DNA of 9,285 nucleotides from contig DFZI01000062.1 of the NCBI GenBank assembly GCA_002383665.1, forward strand, positions 4,996-14,280. The letters run 5' to 3'. The DNA is from Dehalococcoidia bacterium UBA4060. GTDB taxonomy: Bacteria; Chloroflexota; Dehalococcoidia; GIF9; UBA5629. How positions within the stretch are numbered: the stretch's first letter is position 1; every line of letters starts with the position of its first letter. The notes beneath the pieces were generated by a model. That model ran no database searches and had not been told where the DNA came from. It saw nothing but the letters and a program-made list of their open reading frames with translations. Shown piece by piece: positions 1 through 7,402 of the stretch. The translations under genes and the position numbers were made by a program.

Positions 1-147
1 TGGCTTTTCTTTACACAGGCCAACAGGCTGATTAAACTTTTAGGTAAGGGTGGGGTGCTGGCGTTGTCTAAAATATTTGCCCTTTTGCTGGCGGCTATTG
101 CTGTGTCCATGATCCATCGCGGTGTGATAGCCATGCTTCAAGGCTGA
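1..147 (+). CDS. C-terminal end of a MarC/UPF0056-family integral membrane protein (partial)
   Basis: Frame 1 is open from the left edge to a TGA at 145-147 and gives 48 residues. The segment has a basic loop (ANRLIKLLGKGG) and then a long hydrophobic helix (KIFALLLAAIAVSMI) with a short hydrophobic tail ending MLQG. A charged LLGK-G linker followed by a last LLLAAIAV helix is how MarC/UPF0056 (YhgN-type) inner-membrane proteins end, so this is probably the last transmembrane helix. The family has no firm biochemical function. The start lies outside the window and only the last quarter or so is visible, so the family call rests on one helix. The next gene has its own promoter 11 bases after the stop, so the two need not share a transcript. 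Confidence 0.68.
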   Translation, partial: WLFFTQANRLIKLLGKGGVLALSKIFALLLAAIAVSMIHRGVIAMLQG

Positions 148-154
148 ACAAACC

Positions 155-163
155 TGTTATAAT
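155..163 (+). promoter_or_regulatory. Extended -10 promoter for the rubrerythrin gene
   Basis: TG-T-TATAAT at 155-163 is a perfect extended -10 element. No good -35 box lies 16-18 bases upstream, which extended -10 promoters tolerate. Initiation near 170 would leave a leader of about 25 nt containing the GGAGG ribosome site at 181-185, nine bases before the ATG at 195. Seen in sequence; promoter activity is inferred. Confidence 0.6.
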
Positions 164-194
164 CTTCGCAAATACATGTGGGAGGACAGTATAT

Positions 195-803
195 ATGTGG
201 TTTTGCACTCATTGCAGGCACTTGGAAATATCAGATGTCAAGCCTGAGCGTTGCCCTATTTGCGGAGCGACGGGCGACAAAATTGTGGCATGGGAAAACC
301 CAAATATCAAAGGCAGGAAAACACTGAAGAATCTCAAAGCAGGCCTGGATGCAGAGTCAAAGGCCAACATACGTGACATGGCCTTCGCTATTAAGGCCGA
401 GCAGGAAGGATATCCAGCAATCGCTGGGCTGTTCCGTGCTATCGCTGAGTCGGAGGCGGTGCATGCCTTTCACCATCTGCGTCTGCTGGGAGTGATTGCA
501 GATACACAGGAGAACCTGCAGGCGGCTTTCGAGAGGGAAAATTATGCCACTGAGTCCTATCCTGAAATGATCAGGGATGCGGAGGAGGAAGGCAACAAGT
601 CAGTATCCACTATCTTTGGCTATCACAGGGATGTAGAGAAGGGACACGCCAGGCTTTATGAAAAAGCTCTGGACCGCATTATGGATCCGCAGGGCGTAGA
701 CTACTATGTATGCAGTGTATGCGGCTATGTTTCGGTAGGGGTAGCGCCCGATGAATGCCCTATCTGTGGTGCGCCCAAAGATAAGTTCAGAAAAATAGAT
801 TAA
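195..803 (+). CDS. rbr: Rubrerythrin with rubredoxin-like modules at both ends
   Basis: A 202-residue rubrerythrin, the cytoplasmic NADH-peroxidase component that reduces hydrogen peroxide in anaerobes through a diiron site. An N-terminal ribbon has Cys4, Cys7, Cys20 and Cys23. The ferritin-like four-helix domain (about 50-160) carries Glu54, an ExxH pair Glu87/His90, Glu115 and a second ExxH pair Glu148/His151. A C-terminal rubredoxin-like ribbon has Cys173, Cys176, Cys188 and Cys191. Classical rubrerythrins carry one ribbon, usually C-terminal, so the doubled arrangement is distinctive. In the usual ENYE motif the last Glu supplies the redox-switching ligand (Glu97 of the Desulfovibrio enzyme); here the motif reads ENYAT, so that ligand appears to be Ala118. 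The ATG at 195 has GGAGG nine bases upstream. The TAA overlaps the nadE stop on the other strand, with no terminator between them. Confidence 0.94.
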   Translation: MWFCTHCRHLEISDVKPERCPICGATGDKIVAWENPNIKGRKTLKNLKAGLDAESKANIRDMAFAIKAEQEGYPAIAGLFRAIAESEAVHAFHHLRLLGVIADTQENLQAAFERENYATESYPEMIRDAEEEGNKSVSTIFGYHRDVEKGHARLYEKALDRIMDPQGVDYYVCSVCGYVSVGVAPDECPICGAPKDKFRKID

Positions 804-2791
804 GGCTTTTGCCTCAGCTTGAAATACATCTGCTCAAGGTCTTCCAGCCATAAAGCGACCTCGGCATCCGAAGGCATACGCCAGTCGCCGCGAGGTGAAA
901 GACTGACTGAGCCGATTTTAGGCCCCTCTGGCATGCAGGTGCGCTTGAACTGGTTGGCGAAGAATCGTTTGATGAAGTTGAGCAGCCATCGGTGCAGTTC
1001 CTCCAGTGTATACCTGTCATCGAATAGCTTGCGTTTACGAACTTCATTGGCCAGAAAGAGAATTTTACCCGGGTTTGTGCCCAACCTTATAAAAGGATAA
1101 AGATAAAAATCAGCCAGCTCGACAGGACCGATAATGTCCTCACTCTTCTGAGTGATCTCGCCCTTAACAGGCCTTTTCAGCTCAGGTGAAATTGGTGTAT
1201 TCAGCACATCATAGAGCACCTTCTGTACAGGACTCTCAGTAAGCTCCTCATCAGCTACCCAGCGAATGAGGTAGCGCACCAGTGTTTTGGGCACAGATAC
1301 ATTGATATGGTAATGTGACAGATGATCGCCTGAGAAAGTGCTCCAGCCAAGCGCCGTCTCCGTAAGGTCGCCTGTACCCATCAGGATACCACCAATCGCA
1401 TTGGCCTTGTTGAATAATAACTCTGTGCGGTAGCGTGCCTGTATATTCTCAAAAACGACATCCTCATCCCCATTATGGTTGAGATCCTTCATATGGGCCT
1501 TACATGTGCGTGTTATATTGATGTCTGTAAAGCTCACCCCAAGAGCTTTACATAAAGATATCGCATTATTTTTAGTGCGGCTGGTAGTGCCGAAACCGGG
1601 TAGGGTAAAGGCATGTATATTGGTGCGTGGCAAATTCAGATGATCCATCGTTTTTACCGCGACAAGAAGGGCCAGAGTTGAATCCAGCCCCCCGGATACA
1701 CCAAGAGTGAGTTTTTGAATATTAGAGCCGGTTAGCTTAGTGGATAGAGCAGCGACCTGCATCGAAAAAATATCATGGCAGCGTTCGGCACGGCGGGCAG
1801 TATCGGCAGGAACGAAGGGATGCGGATCTATATCACGGTGTAATATAGAGGCAGCAGGATCGGTAACGCTGGCCTCGAATATCCTGAAAGGTTTTATATG
1901 CGATGTTGATTGACGGAAGCTGTTGAGCATAAGGCGGTCATGTATAAGCCTTTCGATATCAATGTCAGCTATGCATAAGGGTTCCCCGTTAAGAAAACTT
2001 GGTGATTCTTTCAGAAGTGTTCCATTTTCAGCAATCAATGAATGGCCGCCGAAGACAATGTCATTGGATGATTCTCCTGGGCCGGCAGACACGTAACAGA
2101 TAGCCGCAGCACAGCGTCCTGATTCGGAGATTGCAATATTGCGACGCCATTCTGACTTGCCCAATATGTCGTTGCTGGCAGAGATATTAATGAGTACCGT
2201 CGCACCGGCCAAGGCTTGATACTCGTGGGGTGCCAGCGGTACCCACAGGTCTTCACAGATTTCAACTCCAATAATGGCCGAGGGGAATCCCTGCAATGAC
2301 ACAAGTATGTTAGAACCGAAGGGAACGGACTTGCCATTAATATGACAGCTATCGGAGCATGCGTCTTCGGCTGATGTGAACCAACGCTGTTCATAGAATT
2401 CTTTGTAAGAAGGTGTATATGTCTTGGGGACGATGCCCAGTACCTGCCCCGAGCAAATCAGGGCAGCACAGTTAAACAGCTTCTGGTCTACTACCATGGG
2501 CAGCCCTACTGTTATGAACATATTATGGTTGGAACTGGCTTCAATAATGCGTTCAAGCCCTTTCATGGTTTTGGTGAGGAGTGCCTGCTGCTGTATTAGA
2601 TCCTGGATGGTATAGCCTGTAATGCACATTTCTGGGAAAGCTAACACCTGTACACCAGCATTTGCAGCCTTCTCAATCAGGTTAAGTATGGCTGCGATGT
2701 TCCAGTCTACATCGGCCACTTTAATACGAGGCACCGCCGTCGCTATCCTGAGGAATCCCAGGTCGCTGCTGAGGTTAATCACTCGTGTCAA
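800..2791 (-). CDS. nadE: Glutamine-dependent NAD+ synthetase, two-domain type
   Basis: Converts nicotinic acid adenine dinucleotide to NAD+ with ATP, using ammonia released from glutamine by its own N-terminal domain. Numbering from the upstream TTG at 2815 (671 residues), the nitrilase-fold glutaminase spans about 20-300. Its triad is Glu62 (AFPEM), Lys131 (VPKTY) and Cys187 (VEICEDLW). The synthetase domain follows, with the ATP-pyrophosphatase loop SGGLDS at 374-379 and the MGTGDLTETALGW and SHYHINVSVPKT blocks (about 479-511). Length and order match the mycobacterial-type enzyme (about 680 residues). No ATG precedes the conserved region. I chose the TTG at 2791 because GAGGAG lies six bases before it and the N-terminus then aligns with family members; the TTG at 2815 lacks a Shine-Dalgarno. 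All catalytic residues are present. It diverges from gpmA across an AT-rich gap and converges on rubrerythrin. Confidence 0.96.
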   Translation of the reverse strand: MTRVINLSSDLGFLRIATAVPRIKVADVDWNIAAILNLIEKAANAGVQVLAFPEMCITGYTIQDLIQQQALLTKTMKGLERIIEASSNHNMFITVGLPMVVDQKLFNCAALICSGQVLGIVPKTYTPSYKEFYEQRWFTSAEDACSDSCHINGKSVPFGSNILVSLQGFPSAIIGVEICEDLWVPLAPHEYQALAGATVLINISASNDILGKSEWRRNIAISESGRCAAAICYVSAGPGESSNDIVFGGHSLIAENGTLLKESPSFLNGEPLCIADIDIERLIHDRLMLNSFRQSTSHIKPFRIFEASVTDPAASILHRDIDPHPFVPADTARRAERCHDIFSMQVAALSTKLTGSNIQKLTLGVSGGLDSTLALLVAVKTMDHLNLPRTNIHAFTLPGFGTTSRTKNNAISLCKALGVSFTDINITRTCKAHMKDLNHNGDEDVVFENIQARYRTELLFNKANAIGGILMGTGDLTETALGWSTFSGDHLSHYHINVSVPKTLVRYLIRWVADEELTESPVQKVLYDVLNTPISPELKRPVKGEITQKSEDIIGPVELADFYLYPFIRLGTNPGKILFLANEVRKRKLFDDRYTLEELHRWLLNFIKRFFANQFKRTCMPEGPKIGSVSLSPRGDWRMPSDAEVALWLEDLEQMYFKLRQKP

Positions 2792-2797
2792 TTTCTT

Positions 2798-2803
2798 CTC
2801 CTC
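2798..2803 (-). promoter_or_regulatory. Ribosome binding site that decides the nadE start
   Basis: GAGGAG on the minus strand, six bases before TTG 2789-2791. The longer reading from TTG 2813-2815 would place this motif inside the coding sequence as codons 5 and 6, so the shorter protein (663 residues) is favoured. Confidence 0.6.
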
Positions 2804-2833
2804 GTGATAATGCAATACCCGTTAGCTTTGGTT

Positions 2834-2863
2834 ATAATAAAAACCGTAATTAAATAAAATCAA
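2834..2863 (-). promoter_or_regulatory. Candidate nadE promoter in the divergent nadE-gpmA region
   Basis: Reading the minus strand, TTGATT (2858-2863), an 18-base spacer and TATTAT (2834-2839) form a sigma70-like pair. Initiation near 2827 would give a leader of about 36 nt before TTG 2791. The gap up to gpmA is strongly AT-rich. On the plus strand it also holds TATAAT (2833-2838) and weaker -10-like boxes nearer gpmA, but none has a convincing -35, so the gpmA promoter is not assigned. Confidence 0.4.
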
Positions 2864-2907
2864 AAATTATTTATTTTATATTCTATAGTATTTATGGAGA
2901 AAATCAT

Positions 2908-3654
2908 ATGGTCAAACTGGTATTGCTGCGTCATGGGGAAAGTACCTGGAACCGGGCAAACAGGTTTACCGGATGGACCGACGTGGACCTTTCAGACAAG
3001 GGTATTGAGGAGGCCAGAATGGCAGGGAGGACTCTAAAAGAAAATGGTTTTACATTTGACCTGGCTTATACCTCATTTCTTAAACGTGCCGTACGCACCC
3101 TATGGCTGGTGCTGGATGAGATGGATCTTATGTGGATAACGGTGAGAAACTCATGGCGGCTGAATGAGCGGCATTACGGTGCATTGCAAGGACTAAATAA
3201 AGCAGAAACTGCCAGTATGTTTGGCGAGGATCAGGTGTTAATCTGGAGGCGCAGTTATGATGTTCCTCCTCCACCGCTGGAAAGGTCAGATGAACGATAT
3301 CCAGGCCGTGATGTGCGATATAACAATCTGAGTGAATCACAACTTCCTTTGACTGAAAGCCTCAAAGACACGTATAAACGTTGTCTGCCTTACTGGTATA
3401 AGAGCATTGCACCAGCATTAATTAGAGGCAAAAAGGTGATTGTGTCTGCCCATGGCAACAGCCTGCGGGCACTGGTGAAATACCTGGACAACATCTCGGA
3501 GCAGGACATAGTTAACCTCAACATTCCTACAGGCATACCTCTGGTTTATGAGTTAAATAAGGATCTTAGCACGATCAGGAGCTATTACCTGGCCGATAAG
3601 GCCGAGTTGGAGAAGGCACGCAGAGCAGTGGCCGACCAGGGTAAAGCCAGATAG
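2908..3654 (+). CDS. gpmA: 2,3-bisphosphoglycerate-dependent phosphoglycerate mutase
   Basis: A 248-residue cytosolic enzyme interconverting 3- and 2-phosphoglycerate in glycolysis and gluconeogenesis. The phosphohistidine motif LRHGES is at 7-12 with catalytic His9, followed by the family block NRFTGWTDVDLS (18-29). Arg60 and the acid/base Glu87 in ERHYG (87-91) are present, as is the PPPPL region (120-124). The second active-site His182 lies in VSAHGNSLRALVKYL (179-193). Length and motifs match the dPGM (GpmA) branch rather than the shorter cofactor-independent or broad-specificity phosphatase relatives. GGAGA at 2896-2900 lies seven bases before the ATG. It is transcribed toward the glycosyltransferase genes, the first beginning 57 bases downstream, and may be co-transcribed with them. 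A functional link to them is not shown. Confidence 0.96.
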   Translation: MVKLVLLRHGESTWNRANRFTGWTDVDLSDKGIEEARMAGRTLKENGFTFDLAYTSFLKRAVRTLWLVLDEMDLMWITVRNSWRLNERHYGALQGLNKAETASMFGEDQVLIWRRSYDVPPPPLERSDERYPGRDVRYNNLSESQLPLTESLKDTYKRCLPYWYKSIAPALIRGKKVIVSAHGNSLRALVKYLDNISEQDIVNLNIPTGIPLVYELNKDLSTIRSYYLADKAELEKARRAVADQGKAR

Positions 3655-3692
3655 GGTTGTTTGGATAGATCTGTCATCTACCTGATGAGCTC

Positions 3693-3698
3693 AAGGAG
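3693..3698 (+). promoter_or_regulatory. Ribosome binding site with long spacing before the first glycosyltransferase
   Basis: AAGGAG sits 13 bases before ATG 3712, longer than usual. A nearer ATG at 3702 is in another frame and opens only nine codons (stop at 3729-3731). The TGA at 3703-3705 blocks any in-frame start upstream of 3712, so 3712 must be the start of the glycosyltransferase frame. Confidence 0.5.
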
Positions 3699-3711
3699 TA
3701 TATGAGTTTCA

Positions 3712-4971
3712 ATGCGCGTATGTATACTTAGCTACCGTAGCTATCCCTACTCAGGGGGGCAAGGTATTTATATGCGCTACCTGAGTAAGGCACTATGCGA
3801 CCTTGGCCATGAAGTCGATATAGTTTCGGGGCCCCCCTATCCAGTCGTGGATGATGGTGTCGGGCTAATCAGGCTGCCAAGCCTGGACTTATACTCAATG
3901 GCCTCTGTGCAGAGAATGTTTATTAAACCCTCCAGACTGAACACGTGGCCAGATTTTGCCGAATGGGCTCTTGCCATGACTGGCTATTTCTCCGAGCCAT
4001 TAACATTCGGGATGCGCGCCTTTAAGTATCTGACTGGAGGACAGGCGAAGACTTATGATGTGATTCATGATAACCAGACGCTGGCCTACGGTATAGTTGA
4101 CATCATGAATTTTGGCTTCCCGGTGGTTGAGACGATTCATCATCCTGTTACAATCGATCGTGACCTGGCCATTCAGTCGGCGAAGTCACTCAAGGATAAA
4201 TTGGGCTACCGCAGGTGGTTTTCATTTACAGGAATGCAGATCAAGGTTGCTAAGCAGATCGAGCATATCATCACCGTTTCAGAGATGGCAAAGCGTCATA
4301 TTACAGAAGTGTTTGAGGTGCCTACCTCCAGGCTTAAAGTCATATATAATGGCATCGATACTAAAATATTCAGTCCGGGTGAAGATGTCAGACGAGAAGA
4401 TAACATAATATTAATGGTGATGAGCAGGGATACTATAGTTAAAGGGTTGAGATTCCTGCTGGAGGCGCTATCAGAACTCCGCAAGCAGTATGACCTAAGA
4501 CTGGTTGTAGTAGGCCAGACGATGGGCGATGGTGTAACTGAGAAGCTGATGGACAGACTGGGTATAACAGATAGTGTCATTTTCTACAACCAGATCGATA
4601 CTGATGAGCTGATCAGGCTTTATCGAACAGCGACAATTGTAGCAGTGCCTTCTACATACGAAGGATTCGGCCTGCCGGCTGCCGAGGCAATGTCATGTGG
4701 GGCGCCGGTAGTATCAACTACCGCGGGAGCATTACCAGAGATTGTAGGTAACGCAGGCATACTTGTTCCGCCGGCAGATTCAAAATCACTGGTAAACGCG
4801 ATAAAAGGATTAATAGAAAATCCCCACCGTTTACGTGAGTTGAGCATACTCGGTCGAAAGCGGATACTTGAGCAGTTTAGTTGGAAGGATGCAGCCAGAA
4901 AAACAGCAGATGTTTATTCTGAGGCAATAGATAGTAAGCGATCATCCGGTAAAAAATTTAAGATACGATAA
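3712..4971 (+). CDS. GT4-family glycosyltransferase, first tandem copy
   Basis: A 419-residue GT-B fold retaining glycosyltransferase expected to move a sugar from a nucleotide-sugar to an acceptor in the cytoplasm or at the membrane face. The N-terminal Rossmann domain begins MRVCILSYRSYPYSGGQGIY, with the GG loop at 15-16. The C-terminal donor domain starts near 230 and has a lysine in VKGLRFLLEAL (243-253), VVVGQ (265-269) and the EX7E signature at Glu317-Glu325 (EGFGLPAAE), followed by GALPEIVG (339-346). The block HHPVTIDRD (143-151) is shared with the next gene and may mark the subfamily. No signal peptide or membrane helix is seen. The neighbour at 5108 is a paralog, about three-quarters identical over the first 60 residues by eye. 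Sugar and acceptor cannot be read from the sequence. Confidence 0.93.
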   Translation: MRVCILSYRSYPYSGGQGIYMRYLSKALCDLGHEVDIVSGPPYPVVDDGVGLIRLPSLDLYSMASVQRMFIKPSRLNTWPDFAEWALAMTGYFSEPLTFGMRAFKYLTGGQAKTYDVIHDNQTLAYGIVDIMNFGFPVVETIHHPVTIDRDLAIQSAKSLKDKLGYRRWFSFTGMQIKVAKQIEHIITVSEMAKRHITEVFEVPTSRLKVIYNGIDTKIFSPGEDVRREDNIILMVMSRDTIVKGLRFLLEALSELRKQYDLRLVVVGQTMGDGVTEKLMDRLGITDSVIFYNQIDTDELIRLYRTATIVAVPSTYEGFGLPAAEAMSCGAPVVSTTAGALPEIVGNAGILVPPADSKSLVNAIKGLIENPHRLRELSILGRKRILEQFSWKDAARKTADVYSEAIDSKRSSGKKFKIR

Positions 4972-5035
4972 TAACATAGTTATAACAATCCGACAAAAAG
5001 GGCGGACTGCTCTACAATAATTACCTGTTTAGCGA

Positions 5036-5064
5036 TTGATAATTATACAGATTGCGTGTAAAAT
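5036..5064 (+). promoter_or_regulatory. Candidate internal promoter for the second glycosyltransferase and the QW protein
   Basis: TTGATA (5036-5041), exactly 17 bases, then TAAAAT (5059-5064), each one mismatch from the sigma70 consensus. It lies in the 124-base gap between the two glycosyltransferase genes. Initiation near 5071 would leave a leader of about 37 nt before ATG 5108. A weak TCCG/CGGA inverted repeat at 4989-5006 is not a terminator, so the downstream pair could be read both from upstream and from here. Confidence 0.5.
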
Positions 5065-5107
5065 GTTACCCTGTGTAGTTCAAAGTATATGAGATTTGGC
5101 TGGTCAG

Positions 5108-6358
5108 ATGAGAATTTGTTTACTGAGCTACAGGGCTTACAAGTATTCCGGCGGGCAGGGGATATATGTCCGTTATCTCAGTCAAGCACTTCAAAAACTT
5201 GGACACGAAGTGGATGTGGTATCCGGGCCTCCCTATCCCGATCTGGCTGATGGCATAAAATTGATCAAGCTGCCCAGCCTTGACCTCTACCGTTTTTCTG
5301 AGATAAGACGTTACTTTATCAATCCTTTTTGGTTGAACACCTGGCCAAATTTTGTTGAATGGATAGGGGAATGTGGGGGTTTTTTTACCGAACCCAAAAC
5401 GTTCGGGATGCGTGCCTACAATATGTTCCGTCAGAATGGGCACAGTAAGAAATATGACATCGTACATGATAACCAGTGTATCAGTGATGGTATATTGAAA
5501 ATCAACCAGATGGGCGTTCCGCTCGTGACGACTATCCATCATCCTATTACAATCGATCGCGCGCTGGCACTCAGGGCTTCGCCTAATTTCATACGATCCC
5601 TGGGTATCAAACGATGGTATGCCTTTGTCGACATGCAGATAAAGGTTGCTTCGCAACTTTCTCATTTTATTACTGATTCAGAGAACTCACTACGTGAGAT
5701 TACCAATGGCTTCAACCTGGAGGCCGACCAATTCAAGGTAATTTATTGTGGGGTGGATCAGGACGTGTTTAAAGAAACACGTCAGGGGCCTCGAGCTTCC
5801 AACAGGATACTGGTAATCAACAGTGGCGACACACCATTGAAAGGATTGAAATTCCTCATGGAGGCTGTAGCAGAATTACGTAAGACAAGGGAGATCGAGC
5901 TCATAATTGTGGGGCAGCCGATGCATAACGGCTATACTGATGGCTTGCTACGTTCCCTAAAGCTGGAGGATTGCGTACGATACACAGGCAAGATCAATAC
6001 AGATGAACTTGTCGGCTACTATTCATCAGCGACTATGCTTGTAGTGCCATCCATGTATGAGGGATTCGGCCTGCCCGCGGCTGAGGCTATGGCCTGCGGA
6101 ACGCCTGTCATATCTACCAGGGCAGGAGCACTGCCGGAAGTAGTTGGGGATGCAGGCATACTGATACCCGCCGGTGATACCAGAGCTATCATTGAAGCTA
6201 TTACATTGTTGCTGGACAATGAGAGCAAACGCAAAGAACTTGGTGACAAAGGAAAGAAGAGAGTTGCGCACATGTTTAACTGGGATAACACAGCCCGGGA
6301 AACGGTTGATTATTATAAGGATGCCATCGCAGTACAGAGAAGTGCAAAAGCGGGGTGA
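5108..6358 (+). CDS. GT4-family glycosyltransferase, second tandem copy
   Basis: A 416-residue paralog of the preceding enzyme with the same GT-B layout. The N-terminal domain begins MRICLLSYRAYKYSGGQGIY, HHPITIDR is at 144-151, and the donor domain has LKGLKFLMEAV (244-254), IIVGQ (266-270) and EX7E at Glu318-Glu326. The acceptor-side domain differs most (about 105-140 and 155-210), which suggests a different acceptor or linkage, perhaps consecutive steps on one product. A TTG at 5096 would add four residues, but ATG 5108 aligns exactly with the start of the first copy. Neither has a clear Shine-Dalgarno. The TGA at 6356-6358 lies inside the ribosome site of the next gene, so the two are translationally coupled. 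Fold and mechanism class are secure; substrate is unknown. Confidence 0.93.
   Translation: MRICLLSYRAYKYSGGQGIYVRYLSQALQKLGHEVDVVSGPPYPDLADGIKLIKLPSLDLYRFSEIRRYFINPFWLNTWPNFVEWIGECGGFFTEPKTFGMRAYNMFRQNGHSKKYDIVHDNQCISDGILKINQMGVPLVTTIHHPITIDRALALRASPNFIRSLGIKRWYAFVDMQIKVASQLSHFITDSENSLREITNGFNLEADQFKVIYCGVDQDVFKETRQGPRASNRILVINSGDTPLKGLKFLMEAVAELRKTREIELIIVGQPMHNGYTDGLLRSLKLEDCVRYTGKINTDELVGYYSSATMLVVPSMYEGFGLPAAEAMACGTPVISTRAGALPEVVGDAGILIPAGDTRAIIEAITLLLDNESKRKELGDKGKKRVAHMFNWDNTARETVDYYKDAIAVQRSAKAG
6352..6358 (+). promoter_or_regulatory. Ribosome binding site overlapping the upstream stop codon
   Basis: GGGGTGA contains the TGA of the glycosyltransferase gene and lies three bases before ATG 6362. 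Termination and re-initiation are therefore likely coupled, tying expression of the QW protein to the second glycosyltransferase. Confidence 0.5.
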
Positions 6359-6361
6359 AAT

Positions 6362-7402
6362 ATGATTTCAAATAATATCCTGAATGACCTTGACATGCTC
6401 ATTTCCGACCAGTTTTTACAGCCTACTCTGGAAAGTATCATTGCTATACAGGAAAAGGAGGGCTCCGTCCCTGATATAGCCGGGGGAATAGTGGAGCCGT
6501 GGACACATGTCGAATGCGCCATGGCAATCGATGCCGGCAGGTATCCTGATGAGGCCAAGAAAGCCTATGAATGGCTTGCAGGAAAGCAAATGTCCGATGG
6601 AAGCTGGTATGCCACTTACCAGTACGATAGGCCGAAAGATACTTACAAGGTATCGCATGCCATATCCTATATCGCAGTAGGCATCTGGTACCACTATCTG
6701 GTCAATAATGACCTGCGCTTTACCAGAAAAATGTGGCCCTGTGTGTGCTCGGCTATTGAGTATATACTCGATATGCGTGGCCCCGGTGGAGAAATATACT
6801 GGGCGCGGGATGCCAGGGGCGAGGTTTATCCCTCCGCACAGATTACAAGCTGCAGTTCCTCCTATCTCAGCATTAAATGTGCTTTAAAGTTAGGCAGGTT
6901 ATTGGGCGAAGAACATAGAGAGTGGGAGGAGGCCAATGCCAGACTGCGCAAAGCTATTCTCAATATGCCGTTGCCCTATGAAATGATACAGGAAAACGGT
7001 GGTTTTTCAGCCTTTGCAATGGATTGGTACTATCCTGCGCTCTGCTCGGTTATTAATGGTCAGGAGGCGGTGGATAGAATAGATGATGGCTGGGACAAGT
7101 TTATTGTTCATGGCAAAGGATCGATATGCAATCTCGAGAAGACCTGGGTGACCGCAGCAGAAACAAGTGAACTGGCCATGTCACTGGCAGTACAGGGTGA
7201 GTATAAGAAGTCTGCTATGGTTTATAACTGGCTGCACCATTTACGTGACGAAGATGGTGCATACTGGTACGGAGTAGCCTATCCTGAGAACGAAATATGG
7301 CCACTGGAAAAACCAACATGGACGTCGGCAGCGGTGGTGTTGGCAGCCGATATGCTACGGCCCCAATCCTCGTTTAGTCTGGCACTGGCCCAGGCGATTT
7401 AA
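6362..7402 (+). CDS. QW-motif alpha/alpha-toroid-like protein of unknown function ('prenyltransferase'-annotated family)
   Basis: A 346-residue soluble protein rich in Trp and Tyr, without signal peptide or membrane helix. One textbook QW motif, AYEWLAGKQMSDGSW (68-82), and a degenerate second, YNWLHHLRDEDGAYW (288-302), point to an alpha/alpha-barrel of the squalene-cyclase/prenyltransferase type. The DXDD acid motif of class II terpene cyclases is absent. Conserved-looking aromatic and acidic clusters are EPWTHVE (45-51), AMDWYYP (219-225), WVTAAETSE (262-270) and EKPTWTSAAVVLAADML (316-332). They resemble actinobacterial proteins automatically labelled prenyltransferase that I recall next to GT4 enzymes and methyltransferases. 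An alpha/alpha six-hairpin glycosidase is an equal alternative, as is a non-catalytic scaffold. It is coupled to the upstream glycosyltransferase, so it probably acts on the same glycosylated product. The 3' end interlocks with the stop of the convergent methyltransferase. Confidence 0.65.
   Translation: MISNNILNDLDMLISDQFLQPTLESIIAIQEKEGSVPDIAGGIVEPWTHVECAMAIDAGRYPDEAKKAYEWLAGKQMSDGSWYATYQYDRPKDTYKVSHAISYIAVGIWYHYLVNNDLRFTRKMWPCVCSAIEYILDMRGPGGEIYWARDARGEVYPSAQITSCSSSYLSIKCALKLGRLLGEEHREWEEANARLRKAILNMPLPYEMIQENGGFSAFAMDWYYPALCSVINGQEAVDRIDDGWDKFIVHGKGSICNLEKTWVTAAETSELAMSLAVQGEYKKSAMVYNWLHHLRDEDGAYWYGVAYPENEIWPLEKPTWTSAAVVLAADMLRPQSSFSLALAQAI

Larger units (their letters stand above)
3681..6358 (+). 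repeat. Tandem duplication of a glycosyltransferase gene with its leader
   Basis: The genes at 3712-4971 and 5108-6358 are paralogs in direct order, sharing long protein blocks (SYR-Y-YSGGQGIY, LGHEVD-VSGPPYP, LPSLDLY, EGFGLPAAEAM). Similarity also extends upstream of the starts: TCAAGGAGTATATGAG at 3691-3706 against TTCAAAGTATATGAG near 5080-5094. The second copy has a 2-base shortening that removes the AAGGAG. This indicates that the duplicated unit included the leader. DNA divergence inside the genes is substantial, so the event is old. Confidence 0.75.

Noticed and set aside
2035..2394. 119-codon frame within nadE
   Set aside because: A shadow frame on the same strand as nadE, overlapping the catalytic Cys187 region; composition and context give no support.
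3702..3731. Small upstream ORF starting at ATG 3702 close to AAGGAG
   Set aside because: Nine codons, spacing of only three bases from the ribosome site, and no sign of conservation in the second copy; at most a weak leader effect.
4989..5006. Terminator after the first glycosyltransferase
   Set aside because: Only a 4-bp TCCG/CGGA stem with a 10-base loop and no T tract.
5120..5665. 181-codon open frame antisense to the second glycosyltransferase
   Set aside because: It lies wholly inside a strongly supported GT4 gene, has no ribosome site or recognisable domain, and reads as the complement of conserved GT4 codons.
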